Virus record (IMG/VR): IMGVR_UViG_3300030107_006707
Coordinates: 1 to 64,000 of that record
Source of the DNA: a virus
Direction: 5' to 3' (one strand)
Length of the DNA stretch: 64,000 nt
Below the pieces are notes generated by a model. That model saw only the letters and a list, made by a program, of their open reading frames with translations. It was not told where the DNA came from and did no database searches. The first letter of the stretch is position 1. Every line of letters starts with the position of its first letter. This document shows, one piece after another, positions 30,652 through 38,472 of the stretch. Both the position numbers and the translations under genes were made by a program.

Positions 30652-31050
30652 TTACTCGCTAAGATATCTTACCACAAGGTCATGAATCTTCTCATCAACA
30701 TTTTGCTTCCATGAATCATCACCCTCTTTGATTTTGTTTCTAATATCGGTTGCTGATATGAACCCGACATCTTCAGGTGGCACATGCTCAATGATACCAT
30801 ATCCAACACCTCGTCCATAATTTACAGAGTCAATATCTGGGATAGCCATTACAACAACATCATGATCTTCATATGCTTTTTCTAACATCTTTACCGTCTG
30901 CTCAGTTGTAAATGGGTTCTTCTCATCTGGTGGAATATCTCTGACACATATCAAGATTGGTAAACCCTCATCTAACTTCTGTGACATAAGCCACTTGTGC
31001 CCATTATGAAATGGCTGCCAGCGGCCAATAAACATCGCTCTTCTACTCAT
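30652..31050 (-). CDS. HxGH-family adenylyl/cytidylyltransferase (132 aa)
   Basis: A compact nucleotidylyltransferase with the signature GRWQPFHNGH (residues about 8-17) and the second conserved motif ISATDIRNKI near residue 98. It resembles archaeal-type NMN adenylyltransferases and PPAT-like enzymes, which transfer AMP or CMP to a phosphate ester. It lies directly after the APS kinase gene and before wecB in the glycan operon, so it may activate a sugar or alcohol phosphate. Because ATP sulfurylase belongs to the same superfamily, a role in making APS is conceivable, but its specific motifs are not seen. Substrate unknown. Confidence 0.75.
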   Translation of the reverse strand: MSRRAMFIGRWQPFHNGHKWLMSQKLDEGLPILICVRDIPPDEKNPFTTEQTVKMLEKAYEDHDVVVMAIPDIDSVNYGRGVGYGIIEHVPPEDVGFISATDIRNKIKEGDDSWKQNVDEKIHDLVVRYLSE

Positions 31051-31069
31051 TGATTATCTCCTATATAAC

Positions 31070-31660
31070 TTAAAAGTATTCGTTATCTTCAAGGTATTTT
31101 ATTATCTGCTCGGCGCAGTCGTCTATCTTAGATTCGTGTGTCTCTACAACAACTTCTGGGTTTTCTGGATTTTCATATGGGGCGCTCACACCTGTAAAGT
31201 TTGGAATCTCACCACTTCGTGCTTTTTTATATAATCCTTTGGGATCTCTATCTTCACATGTCTCAAGTGGTGCCTTGACATATACCTCTATAAAATCTTT
31301 TCCTATAATATCTCTTGCAGATTGTCTACTTTTACGGTATGGAGAAATAAACGCTGTGCATACTATTGTACCAGATTCTCTCATCAAGTTAGCCACTTCA
31401 GATATCCGTCTTATGTTTTCAGTTCTATCCTCGGGTGAAAAACCAAGATCACTATTAAGTCCCATCCGTATATTATCGCCATCTAGCGTGTGAGTTTGGT
31501 AACCCCTCTGAAACAACAAATATTCTACAGCGTTAGCTAATGTAGACTTGCCCGAACCCGAAAGCCCTGTAAACCATAATACGGCTGGCCTGTGTTTGTT
31601 CTTTATAACTTTATCTTTGGTTGATATAGTAGCCCCATGAAAATGTAGATTGCTTGTCAT
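31070..31660 (-). CDS. cysC: Adenylyl-sulfate (APS) kinase (196 aa)
   Basis: The enzyme phosphorylates adenylyl sulfate to PAPS, the universal sulfuryl donor. Seen: the P-loop GLSGSGKST (residues 32-40), [21 protein letters not shown] (APS-binding region), [13 protein letters not shown] and the lid-type segment [22 protein letters not shown]. The length of 196 aa is typical. Its start overlaps the DUF2061 gene stop (ATGA). A sulfotransferase in the same operon (34124-34765) would use PAPS, which makes a coherent sulfation module. No recognisable ATP sulfurylase gene is present, so APS would come from the host. Confidence 0.95.
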   Translation of the reverse strand: MTSNLHFHGATISTKDKVIKNKHRPAVLWFTGLSGSGKSTLANAVEYLLFQRGYQTHTLDGDNIRMGLNSDLGFSPEDRTENIRRISEVANLMRESGTIVCTAFISPYRKSRQSARDIIGKDFIEVYVKAPLETCEDRDPKGLYKKARSGEIPNFTGVSAPYENPENPEVVVETHESKIDDCAEQIIKYLEDNEYF

Positions 31661-31863
31661 TTACTAACTCCATAATTAGAAAATTTATACCAGGCTCTTT
31701 CATGTCCATAATATAAAACTATCTTTGTTACTAATTCAACTGCGCCGATCTTAACGCCTACCATAGGGTCGCCTGATATAAGCCACCCTAACAACATAGT
31801 GTCTAAAGTTCCTACTACTCTCCAACTAACAGCTTTTGCTAGGTGTCGCTTCTTTGCTACCAT
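31657..31863 (-). CDS. DUF2061 small membrane protein (68 aa)
   Basis: It matches the DUF2061 pattern: a basic N-terminus ([19 protein letters not shown]), a first hydrophobic segment (MLLGWLISG), a second ([19 protein letters not shown]) and the ending [11 protein letters not shown]2061 proteins are often encoded beside sulfate-activation genes. Here the gene is joined to cysC by an ATGA overlap, supporting a role with APS/PAPS or sulfate at the membrane. The biochemical function of the family is unknown to me. The 7-base overlap with the upstream dehydratase gene is seen directly. Confidence 0.85.
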   Translation of the reverse strand: MVAKKRHLAKAVSWRVVGTLDTMLLGWLISGDPMVGVKIGAVELVTKIVLYYGHERAWYKFSNYGVSK

Positions 31864-32810
31864 ATAAAAACTTTCTTATAATATTCTACTATGTGTTTTA
31901 TCTCTTTATCAAACTCACGTTTAGGTTCCCATCCTAAGTTTCTAAGTTTGTTATCATCTACCGAGTATCGGACATCCTGACCCTCTCTATTGTGAGAGAA
32001 GTCTAGATATTCACTATAATCATCTATTTTTTCTTCAAGGTAACAGTCTATAATCTTTTTGACTGTATCAATGTTTTTTTGCTCAAACCCACCAGATATA
32101 TTGAAAATTTGGTTTTTTACACCTGATTCCATAATAGTAAGAATAGCATTAGCAGTATCTGAGGCGTGTAGCCAATTTCTAACTGGCTCACCGTTATTAT
32201 GTAACCTTATTTTTTTACCTCTCTGTAGGAGCTTGATTGACAAAGGAATAAGTTTTTCTGGGTATTGAAAAATGCCATAGTTATTTGTTGGCCTGACAAT
32301 AATATAATTTGTACCGTATGTACGATGCCAAGACTTTATCAAGTGATCCGCCGCAGCTTTTGTTGCGGAATATGGATTGCTTGGATTTAACTTATTATCC
32401 TCCATAAACGAACCATTTTCTAAATCACCGTATACCTCATCTGTGCTAAAATGCAGAAGAACTGGTTTCTCGCAAACATTGCTCGGCTTACTTTGAATAA
32501 TCTTGAGCAAATTTTGCACACCGCCAATATTAGTATTAATAAAATCAGTGCCATCAATAATACTGTTACCAACATGCGACTCTGCTGCTAAGTTAATCAC
32601 ATAGTCACAATCTGGGATAGATTTTAGATCACATATATCCTCTTTCAGGAATGAAAACCCTGGCTCACCTGTAAGAGATTTCATCGCTTCCCTGTTTGCT
32701 GCATAGGTTAATTTATCAACACCCATGACAAGATAGCCTCTGTGTAGTAGCAATTTCGCAAGATGAGATCCAATAAGTCCCATACAACCTGTGATGACAA
32801 CTGTTTTCAT
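31857..32810 (-). CDS. NDP-sugar 4,6-dehydratase-like SDR enzyme (317 aa)
   Basis: An extended SDR of the dTDP-glucose 4,6-dehydratase type. Visible are the nucleotide-binding loop TGCMGLIG near residue 8, INLAAESHVGNSI, the catalytic HFSTDEVYGD segment, YSATKAAADHLI with the Tyr-Lys pair, VRPTNNYG, and RNWLHASDTANAI. These fit RmlB closely. The product would be a 4-keto-6-deoxy sugar nucleotide for the glycan operon, usable by the DegT-type aminotransferase. It could use dTDP-, UDP- or GDP-sugar; sequence alone does not decide. The start ATG shares a base with the preceding stop (TAATG). Confidence 0.88.
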   Translation of the reverse strand: MKTVVITGCMGLIGSHLAKLLLHRGYLVMGVDKLTYAANREAMKSLTGEPGFSFLKEDICDLKSIPDCDYVINLAAESHVGNSIIDGTDFINTNIGGVQNLLKIIQSKPSNVCEKPVLLHFSTDEVYGDLENGSFMEDNKLNPSNPYSATKAAADHLIKSWHRTYGTNYIIVRPTNNYGIFQYPEKLIPLSIKLLQRGKKIRLHNNGEPVRNWLHASDTANAILTIMESGVKNQIFNISGGFEQKNIDTVKKIIDCYLEEKIDDYSEYLDFSHNREGQDVRYSVDDNKLRNLGWEPKREFDKEIKHIVEYYKKVFIW

Positions 32811-33262
32811 TATTGACCCCCTAAATGATTTTTATAATGACCAACATAATCACTACAAACACCATACACATCTTGCTGTAGTGCTTTTTCTGTTTCTTCT
32901 ATTGTTCTGCATACCATAATAGATCTAGAGGTAACATGTTTACCAGGATATGTCCAAATAAAGTTTTTACTAGTCAGTGTATAATCATCTGTTTGGTGCC
33001 AAAAACATTGTGCTCCAACATTAGTTAAGTGTTCTAAAGCATCTAAGTTCTTAGCATGACACCACATTTGAGGATGCAATACAAAATCAGTTTGCACAAA
33101 TATAGATGGTTCATCATGACCTAAGTATAACTTACCATCTTGCGACCATACATCAACCTCTACATGAAATCCCCTACTAATAAGTTCAGCTATTTTGGTA
33201 GGATTGTTTTCCAACAAATCATCTGGTCCAAATAAATTGCCACGATGCGATACTAAAATCAT
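32810..33262 (-). CDS. Short glycerophosphodiester phosphodiesterase-like protein (150 aa)
   Basis: The N-terminus carries the GDPD signature: VSHRGN (His6-Arg7), LLENNPTKIAEL, HVEVDVW (Glu35, Asp37) and GHDEP (His49), matching the catalytic and metal-binding residues of the family. At 150 residues it is shorter than usual (about 230-250). The barrel may be reduced, so activity is uncertain. It sits inside the glycan operon between a WavE-like gene and the dehydratase with an ATGA overlap upstream. It might remove or handle a glycerophosphate-linked group. Function is inferred from motifs. Confidence 0.75.
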   Translation of the reverse strand: MILVSHRGNLFGPDDLLENNPTKIAELISRGFHVEVDVWSQDGKLYLGHDEPSIFVQTDFVLHPQMWCHAKNLDALEHLTNVGAQCFWHQTDDYTLTSKNFIWTYPGKHVTSRSIMVCRTIEETEKALQQDVYGVCSDYVGHYKNHLGGQ

Positions 33263-34134
33263 TTTTTGTAAAACTCCTCTTTAGTGTAAGACCAATCACA
33301 CATTGGCCCATGTGATGTTACTCTTCCATCAGAGTCAAATATGTGCCATCCATTTGCACGACCCCAGTATATCTCAGGATAATCATATTGTAAATTTATT
33401 ATTTTGTTTTTAGTGTTTGTCCAGTCATTCTTTAGACGATTATAGTTCCACCGTAAGTCACAAAAACCAATCTCTCCTATATCTCTAAACGAGCAATTAT
33501 GTCTTAGTAAATCGTTCCAGTTTTTTCCATTGTACAATGGGGCATCACTATATTGCTGTGGAGGATATACCCCCGTGAAGTGCTTTACAAAAGACGCTCC
33601 TGTGTGTATAAGCCCATCAGCATGAAATGGACGATTGTTCTTATTCCAGATTGACATCAATAAATCAATTTCCCCGTACATAAAACAATCGCCAAATTTG
33701 TAAAACATTTTACCAGTTTGCTGTGTTAGTAAAAGTTTTTTTCCCTCTTCCTCTAAAATATTATCGCAATAAGTAGCGATCTCTCCCCTGGCTAATACAG
33801 AATCGCCACGAGTCTTGACACAATAGTCAAACCCTTCTTCTTGTGCTTTTTGTATCCCTAAGAAAACTGATTTATATTGTGCGGGCATACCAACCACTGT
33901 GCCCCCACCGTCAATTGGGTGCAAGTCCTCCCAGATAATATCGTCACACATTTGTTTAGTTGACGTGAGTGGTTCATGTCCATGACCAGTTAAGATAATA
34001 TATGCTGCGGGATTATTGATTCTTAGGTTTTTTATATTTGTGTCCAGAATCTCTTTTTTATCCTCAGCAGATAAACTACCTTGAGGATCAAAATCTGGTA
34101 TGTGTATCTGTGTTACAATGCAATTAATGTCCAT
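33259..34134 (-). CDS. WavE-like putative glycosyltransferase (291 aa)
   Basis: I took the ATG at 34134; the longer frame would need a TTG 21 bases upstream. No strong ribosome-binding site is seen, but the gene overlaps the sulfotransferase stop by 11 bases. The sequence has FDYCVKTRGDSVLARG (an R-x-D motif shared with two other proteins of the operon), KMFYKFGDCFMYG and HTGASFVKHF. This layout resembles WavE-type lipopolysaccharide synthesis proteins, regarded as glycosyltransferases. Donor and acceptor are unknown. Family assignment is moderate and based on motif layout only. Confidence 0.6.
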   Translation of the reverse strand: MDINCIVTQIHIPDFDPQGSLSAEDKKEILDTNIKNLRINNPAAYIILTGHGHEPLTSTKQMCDDIIWEDLHPIDGGGTVVGMPAQYKSVFLGIQKAQEEGFDYCVKTRGDSVLARGEIATYCDNILEEEGKKLLLTQQTGKMFYKFGDCFMYGEIDLLMSIWNKNNRPFHADGLIHTGASFVKHFTGVYPPQQYSDAPLYNGKNWNDLLRHNCSFRDIGEIGFCDLRWNYNRLKNDWTNTKNKIINLQYDYPEIYWGRANGWHIFDSDGRVTSHGPMCDWSYTKEEFYKK

Positions 34135-34765
34135 ATTGGTATCCAAACAATGCAATATCTTTTGCGTATATTTGAGCTACCTTATTAACACTCTCTGGGT
34201 CATAATATTCCGTATAATGCCCATGATCAGTAGTCCTATGAATACGGACATCATAATGTGGATGTTTTCTTCTATAATTTGGGAAACCTATCTTATTCAT
34301 TAAGTTATTAACATCATCTGAATAGTTTTCTACTCTCATAATGTTGTCTACAGATTTATCTGCTGCGTGTGTGTACAAGTGTTGTGGCAAAAAATGAACA
34401 TCTTTAATCCAGACGCTATTTTCCATATTCATCACAAAATCTTTAAAATCTTTATACTCAGATAATAATGGCCTGTCAAATATAATTTGACCAGAATATT
34501 GGTGCATTCTATTTTGTGTAAAATCTAAATATCCAGACAATAATCTGGACCATGGATTTCTTACCATAGCGAATGAATAATAGTCCCTGTAGTCTGGATT
34601 AAGATCCAAGATTTGTTGATAATTTCTGTGATGTAAATGTGGCTCAGGGTCTGATCTTTGATCTCCTTCTAACCTAAAAAGATCTTTTAGCAAAACATGA
34701 AGAGCAGATCCTGCTGCCTTTGGGTTGTGTACGAAAATTATTCTTTTCTGATCATCTATAAACAT
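34124..34765 (-). CDS. PAPS-dependent sulfotransferase (213 aa)
   Basis: It has both PAPS-binding signatures of carbohydrate-type sulfotransferases: the 5-prime phosphosulfate loop VHNPKAAGSAL at residues 12-22, and the 3-prime phosphate segment MVRNPWSRLLSGY near residue 70. The length and the order of elements fit the Sulfotransfer_2-type family, whose members sulfate glycans. A PAPS-making APS kinase is encoded 2.5 kb downstream in the same operon, which strongly supports function. The likely target is the phage-built glycan. The start ATG at 34765 follows the previous stop by one base. Confidence 0.88.
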   Translation of the reverse strand: MFIDDQKRIIFVHNPKAAGSALHVLLKDLFRLEGDQRSDPEPHLHHRNYQQILDLNPDYRDYYSFAMVRNPWSRLLSGYLDFTQNRMHQYSGQIIFDRPLLSEYKDFKDFVMNMENSVWIKDVHFLPQHLYTHAADKSVDNIMRVENYSDDVNNLMNKIGFPNYRRKHPHYDVRIHRTTDHGHYTEYYDPESVNKVAQIYAKDIALFGYQYGH

Positions 34766-34766
34766 T

Positions 34767-35822
34767 TTAAGTCCTACTCCATCTCGCCCAGAAGAACAAT
34801 TCTTTTTCTGAGGAAAACGTTATCCCAGCACTATTCCAACGAGCCACATAGTGTCCTAAACTGTTTATATCTACAACTTTAAATGGTTGATCATATTCAT
34901 TCCATTTGGACCATTTTCCTTGTGTTATACCTTGCGCCCAAAGCCAAGAACAAAATAAAATAGTCTCAGGACATAATTTATCTTTTGGGTGTAAGACATC
35001 ACGGTTTGCAGGTCCACCTGGGATTCTGTTTTTATCAACAAATATATGCCACGTTTGATTTTTGAATTCGTCAGCCTCTTCTTTACTGCTGAATGTATCT
35101 GCTTCATATATGTTCATATCATTATCATAAAGAGCAAAAAGGTTGTTTGCAGCAGCGTATAAATGTTTAGTTTTAGCCATAAACACATGATCGCCAATAT
35201 GGATACCGTGCTTACGTTTAAACTTCCATGCGTCATCATCTCCAATGTATGGCCAAGTTGGCTTACAAAATATGTTCCCACAAATAAATTTATTAGGATT
35301 TTCATTGAATACTTCTATAAGGCGACTAAAATCGCCATAACATTCATCAGTCCTCATTTTAATAACATATGGATTACTAACTTCTCTAAAACCATTTGAC
35401 ATAGTGTACAAAGCATAGTGAAAAGTTGTGAGATAATTAAGGTAATCAGAAACAAATCTAGCTTTACCGTCTATTTCTTCTATTGAGCCAGGAATAGATG
35501 GGGAAAAAACAAACTTAATCTTCTCCTTGCACAAATCAAATATTTCATCACCTTCGTCATACCCAAGTCGTTTTATAAGAACTTCTTTTATAAATTGCAG
35601 TGGCAGATTATCTAGATTTTCACAATATCCATCATCTTTGTGCATTCCGCAGCATGGACATCTTTCTATCTCATATGTTGAGACAACAATTTCATCAAAA
35701 TACTCCAAGTAACTAGGTAAGTGCTTGATCCAAGTTATGGTATGATTTTGATCAAAGTTGTTATTAGAAAAAGTAACTGGACCTTGAATCATTAAGGATA
35801 TATTTTTACCGTCTGCTAACAT
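34767..35822 (-). CDS. WavE-like putative glycosyltransferase (351 aa)
   Basis: The N-terminus ISLMIQGPVTF, then EIVVSTYEIERCPCC, YVIKMRTDECYGDFSRLIE and HIGDHVFMAKTKHLY follow the layout of WavE-type lipopolysaccharide core/O-antigen synthesis proteins (beta-alpha nucleotide-binding half with an R-x-D motif). The cysteine-rich insertion CPCCGMHKDDGYC near residue 55 may bind zinc and is unusual. It lies 10 bases after the transketolase C-terminal gene. Probably a glycosyltransferase of the phage glycan pathway; sugar specificity unknown. Confidence 0.7.
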   Translation of the reverse strand: MLADGKNISLMIQGPVTFSNNNFDQNHTITWIKHLPSYLEYFDEIVVSTYEIERCPCCGMHKDDGYCENLDNLPLQFIKEVLIKRLGYDEGDEIFDLCKEKIKFVFSPSIPGSIEEIDGKARFVSDYLNYLTTFHYALYTMSNGFREVSNPYVIKMRTDECYGDFSRLIEVFNENPNKFICGNIFCKPTWPYIGDDDAWKFKRKHGIHIGDHVFMAKTKHLYAAANNLFALYDNDMNIYEADTFSSKEEADEFKNQTWHIFVDKNRIPGGPANRDVLHPKDKLCPETILFCSWLWAQGITQGKWSKWNEYDQPFKVVDINSLGHYVARWNSAGITFSSEKELFFWARWSRT

Positions 35823-35831
35823 AGATTTATT

Positions 35832-36314
35832 TTACCTTGACAAATTGATATAAGTTGGTTTTCCGTTATACATAGTCTCTTTAAATAATCGCTTCATGTC
35901 TTCTGGGTCTTCTGGCCAGAACTTCTCTATATTTTTAAATCCACTAAGATGCTCTTTATCATCAGTTGCCCAGTGGGACCAACCTAACCAAAGATAGTCT
36001 TTGTCTCTTCCTGCGCCAACAAGCTTGACTGGAATCTTTTCGTAGTCAACGTAGTTCCTAATAAATTCAAATGGGCGATACAGAGTAAACGGTGTCATAG
36101 AATAACATACTACAAGCTTACCCTCCTGGGCTAAGCCGATACTCATCCCCATCATCAATTGTTCTGCTGCCCCTGGGTTGATAACCCTATCTGGGAACTC
36201 TTCACGGATTTCATCAAAGTGTCCGTAACCCAAATCACCAACAACAAATACAATATTGTCGTTCTCTCTCATCTCTTCATGCAGTAAGCTAACAAATGTT
36301 TTTCTAACGCTCAT
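35832..36314 (-). CDS. Transketolase pyrimidine-binding (C-terminal) subunit, split form (160 aa)
   Basis: This is the pyrimidine-binding domain of a transketolase-type enzyme: VVGDLGYGHFDEIREEFPDR, NPGAAEQLMMGMSIGLA with the ThDP-activating Glu, and MTPFTLYRPFEFIRN. The third (C-terminal) domain of full transketolase is absent. It overlaps the gene for the ThDP-diphosphate-binding half by 11 bases, so the two subunits are probably made in equal amounts and form one heterotetramer. It could transfer a two-carbon ketol group between sugar phosphates, feeding the adjoining sugar-nucleotide genes. Confidence 0.85.
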   Translation of the reverse strand: MSVRKTFVSLLHEEMRENDNIVFVVGDLGYGHFDEIREEFPDRVINPGAAEQLMMGMSIGLAQEGKLVVCYSMTPFTLYRPFEFIRNYVDYEKIPVKLVGAGRDKDYLWLGWSHWATDDKEHLSGFKNIEKFWPEDPEDMKRLFKETMYNGKPTYINLSR

Positions 36315-36948
36315 TATTTAACATCTCCGTGCCTAGTTTATAATCTTCCGCTGTAAGCTTACAGTAGTGTGCATCTAGGTCTTTCAAGAATGGGAAATAT
36401 GAGTTGACATCGGTTTTGTAAAAGTGTATCCTTGGCAAGAAAGCTTTGCAGCGACGCTCAAGATATTCTACATCCACTGGATCATAACAAGCCCAACCGT
36501 TGGCATTAACATAAATTTCCATATTGTCAACATTGTATTCCTCTATGTATCTTAGTGCCTCCCAAACTGAACCTTCTGCACATTCTCCATCACTAACCAT
36601 GACATGAACCTTGCGATTCTTATTTGCTAGTGCCCGACCTACAGCAATGACTATACCAGAACCCAGACTACCAGTTGATACATAGATGTGATTATCCTCA
36701 TCCCAGTTAGGGTGTCCGCCGTGTTTTTCTACCAGAGCATCTGCGTCAACATGATCGTAATATTTTTCTAATACCACATATAAAGCATAAGCAGCGTGGC
36801 CATTTGATAACACAAATATATCATCTTCATTTTTGTTTTTGAAGATCTCATCAATTATATCCACACAAGTAAAGCAACTCCCAACGTGCTCCTCGTTGTG
36901 ATCATATAGAAGTTTTAACAATCTTTGGTGTAGAACTTTATCGCTCAT
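36304..36948 (-). CDS. Transketolase ThDP-binding (N-terminal) subunit, split form (214 aa)
   Basis: The ThDP diphosphate-binding half of a transketolase-type enzyme: HVGSCFTCVDIIDEIF, LSNGHAAYALYVVLE, HGGHPNWDE, STGSLGSGIVIAVGRA and the GDG-type motif VSDGECAEGSVWEA followed by the expected Asn (VNANGWACYD). Split transketolases occur in polysaccharide and secondary-metabolite clusters. The partner half is the next gene. The start overlaps the upstream fusion gene stop (ATGA). The substrate is probably a pentose, hexose or heptulose phosphate. Confidence 0.88.
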   Translation of the reverse strand: MSDKVLHQRLLKLLYDHNEEHVGSCFTCVDIIDEIFKNKNEDDIFVLSNGHAAYALYVVLEKYYDHVDADALVEKHGGHPNWDEDNHIYVSTGSLGSGIVIAVGRALANKNRKVHVMVSDGECAEGSVWEALRYIEEYNVDNMEIYVNANGWACYDPVDVEYLERRCKAFLPRIHFYKTDVNSYFPFLKDLDAHYCKLTAEDYKLGTEMLNNER

Positions 36949-38111
36949 TTCATCCCCAATGTCTTACTCATTCTGGTCATGTGGCGTCCACCATCAAATG
37001 AGGAGTTCTTCCATAATTTCACCATACTATCAAACGTAGACTCGCTAACGTATTTACTGGGTACTGAGAACCAATTAGCACAATTGTGGGTCATTGCATG
37101 TTCGGCTGTATATTCATCAAACACCAATGCTGCAATAGTGCCATTCATATTGCTGGCTAATATATTTACTCCTTGCCCTGTACGGCAGAATCCAATACCA
37201 AAGTCACAAATATTATTTTGGATTGCCCTAATAGCTTGAGACACATAATCGTTATAGTCACAGCTTTGGTTTACATAAGTTCCAAAATCAACATACGGAA
37301 CGCCGTTAGCTTCTAGTACTCGCCTGGCCATCTCTTTAGCTTCAAACCCTGAGTGGTCGCAAGCGATAGCTACTGGCTTCTGTCCAAACCTTGGTGCTAC
37401 ATGGTTTACAAAGAACTCCAACTCTTGTGGTGTTCCTAGGACGTGCATCTTCTCTACTTGATGAATACCAACCTTAGCGCCATCTCGGATCATGAGGTTA
37501 TACATCGGACAGATATAGAACTCATTCTTTACACGAATATTTGCTTCAATCATTTCTTCGGCATACTGAATGAACATCTTACCAGTCTTATAATAGTAAA
37601 CACCAACAGCAGCGTTCTGACTGATCACTTCCTTCTCTGCTGTTCTGGTTGCATAGCCATCTTCGTTCATCTCAACATAACTGTGTGCTGGGCTATTTGC
37701 TTTGAACGTCAGTAGGTAGCCATCCATTTCCTCTGGTACAGATGCAGGGTCAAACTGATTCTGGTAATACACATCAGGCGTATAGATAAACAGCGGCAGA
37801 TCATTATCAATATACTCTCTTGCTAGCAAGCATGTAGATACCGAGCCATCGGTGATATGATCTACTACGACAATCTTTACATCCTCACCAAACTTATCTT
37901 TTAGGATTTGATCAATAGAAAAGTTATGGATATGGTCTAGCCGCACTGCAAAAATAAGATTGCACTCGTCTGCTTTGAATGAATCCATCGCCCAATCAAT
38001 AACATGCCTTGTGTTGGCCATGATCAATGGCTTGGGCATTGTATACCCTCTATCTAAAAATCTTTGTGCCCTGCCAGCGACAGGAAGTAGTACATTATAT
38101 TTCTTTGTCAT
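36945..38111 (-). CDS. Fusion: sugar-phosphate nucleotidyltransferase + RpiB/LacA-type isomerase (388 aa)
   Basis: Residues 1 to about 240 form a sugar nucleotidyltransferase: LLPVAGRAQRFLDRGYTMPKP at the N-terminus, IYTPDVYYQ as the metal-binding Asp segment, and YNLMIRDGAKVGIHQV. Residues about 245-388 form a complete RpiB/LacAB-type isomerase: AIACDHSGFEAKEMARRVL, YVDFGTYVNQSCDYNDYV, FGIGFCRTGQGVNILASN and ALVFDEYTAEHAMTHNCANW. The isomerase would interconvert an aldose and ketose phosphate, and the transferase would activate a sugar phosphate with NTP. I know of no standard enzyme with this domain order. It is coupled to the split transketolase. Confidence 0.9.
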   Translation of the reverse strand: MTKKYNVLLPVAGRAQRFLDRGYTMPKPLIMANTRHVIDWAMDSFKADECNLIFAVRLDHIHNFSIDQILKDKFGEDVKIVVVDHITDGSVSTCLLAREYIDNDLPLFIYTPDVYYQNQFDPASVPEEMDGYLLTFKANSPAHSYVEMNEDGYATRTAEKEVISQNAAVGVYYYKTGKMFIQYAEEMIEANIRVKNEFYICPMYNLMIRDGAKVGIHQVEKMHVLGTPQELEFFVNHVAPRFGQKPVAIACDHSGFEAKEMARRVLEANGVPYVDFGTYVNQSCDYNDYVSQAIRAIQNNICDFGIGFCRTGQGVNILASNMNGTIAALVFDEYTAEHAMTHNCANWFSVPSKYVSESTFDSMVKLWKNSSFDGGRHMTRMSKTLGMK

Positions 38112-38113
38112 TT

Positions 38114-38470
38114 TTATCCTTTGTACGCTCTAATAGAGCTAATATATCCTTGTCCATTTACAGTAATAACGTCTGTTACCAGCAACGACTCATCGTCTAT
38201 ATGTATAGTAATTTCTGCCGCAACAGTTGTATTATTAATATAGAGGCCGCCAACAACTACATCTAAGTTTTGCACGGTATCAAAAAAATCTTTATTGGCT
38301 TTTAGCAAGTTATCTTTACCAGTGATTGTTGTCTCCCAGTCACGCAATGTTACATCATCACTATAAAGATCTGACAATTTATCAATATCCTTGGAACCAA
38401 AAGCATTTAGATATTTTTCAGCTATCTGCATATTAAATTGCATTTGTTCTCGCAGTCCTGTTTCATTCAT
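38114..38470 (-). CDS. NTF2/SnoaL-like small protein (118 aa)
   Basis: The pattern is that of an NTF2/SnoaL-like alpha+beta cone: an N-terminal helix AEKYLNAFGSKDIDKLSDLYSDDVTLRDW, a TGKDNLLKANKDFF helix, then beta strands LDVVVGGLYINNTTVAAEITIHID and a C-terminal strand ending SIRAYKG. The family covers isomerases, hydrolases and binding proteins. Here it lies between the PfkB-type kinase and the nucleotidyltransferase-isomerase fusion, 2 bases from each, so it probably acts on or stabilises an intermediate of the same sugar pathway. The exact reaction is unknown. Confidence 0.75.
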   Translation of the reverse strand: MNETGLREQMQFNMQIAEKYLNAFGSKDIDKLSDLYSDDVTLRDWETTITGKDNLLKANKDFFDTVQNLDVVVGGLYINNTTVAAEITIHIDDESLLVTDVITVNGQGYISSIRAYKG

Positions 38471-38472
38471 CT

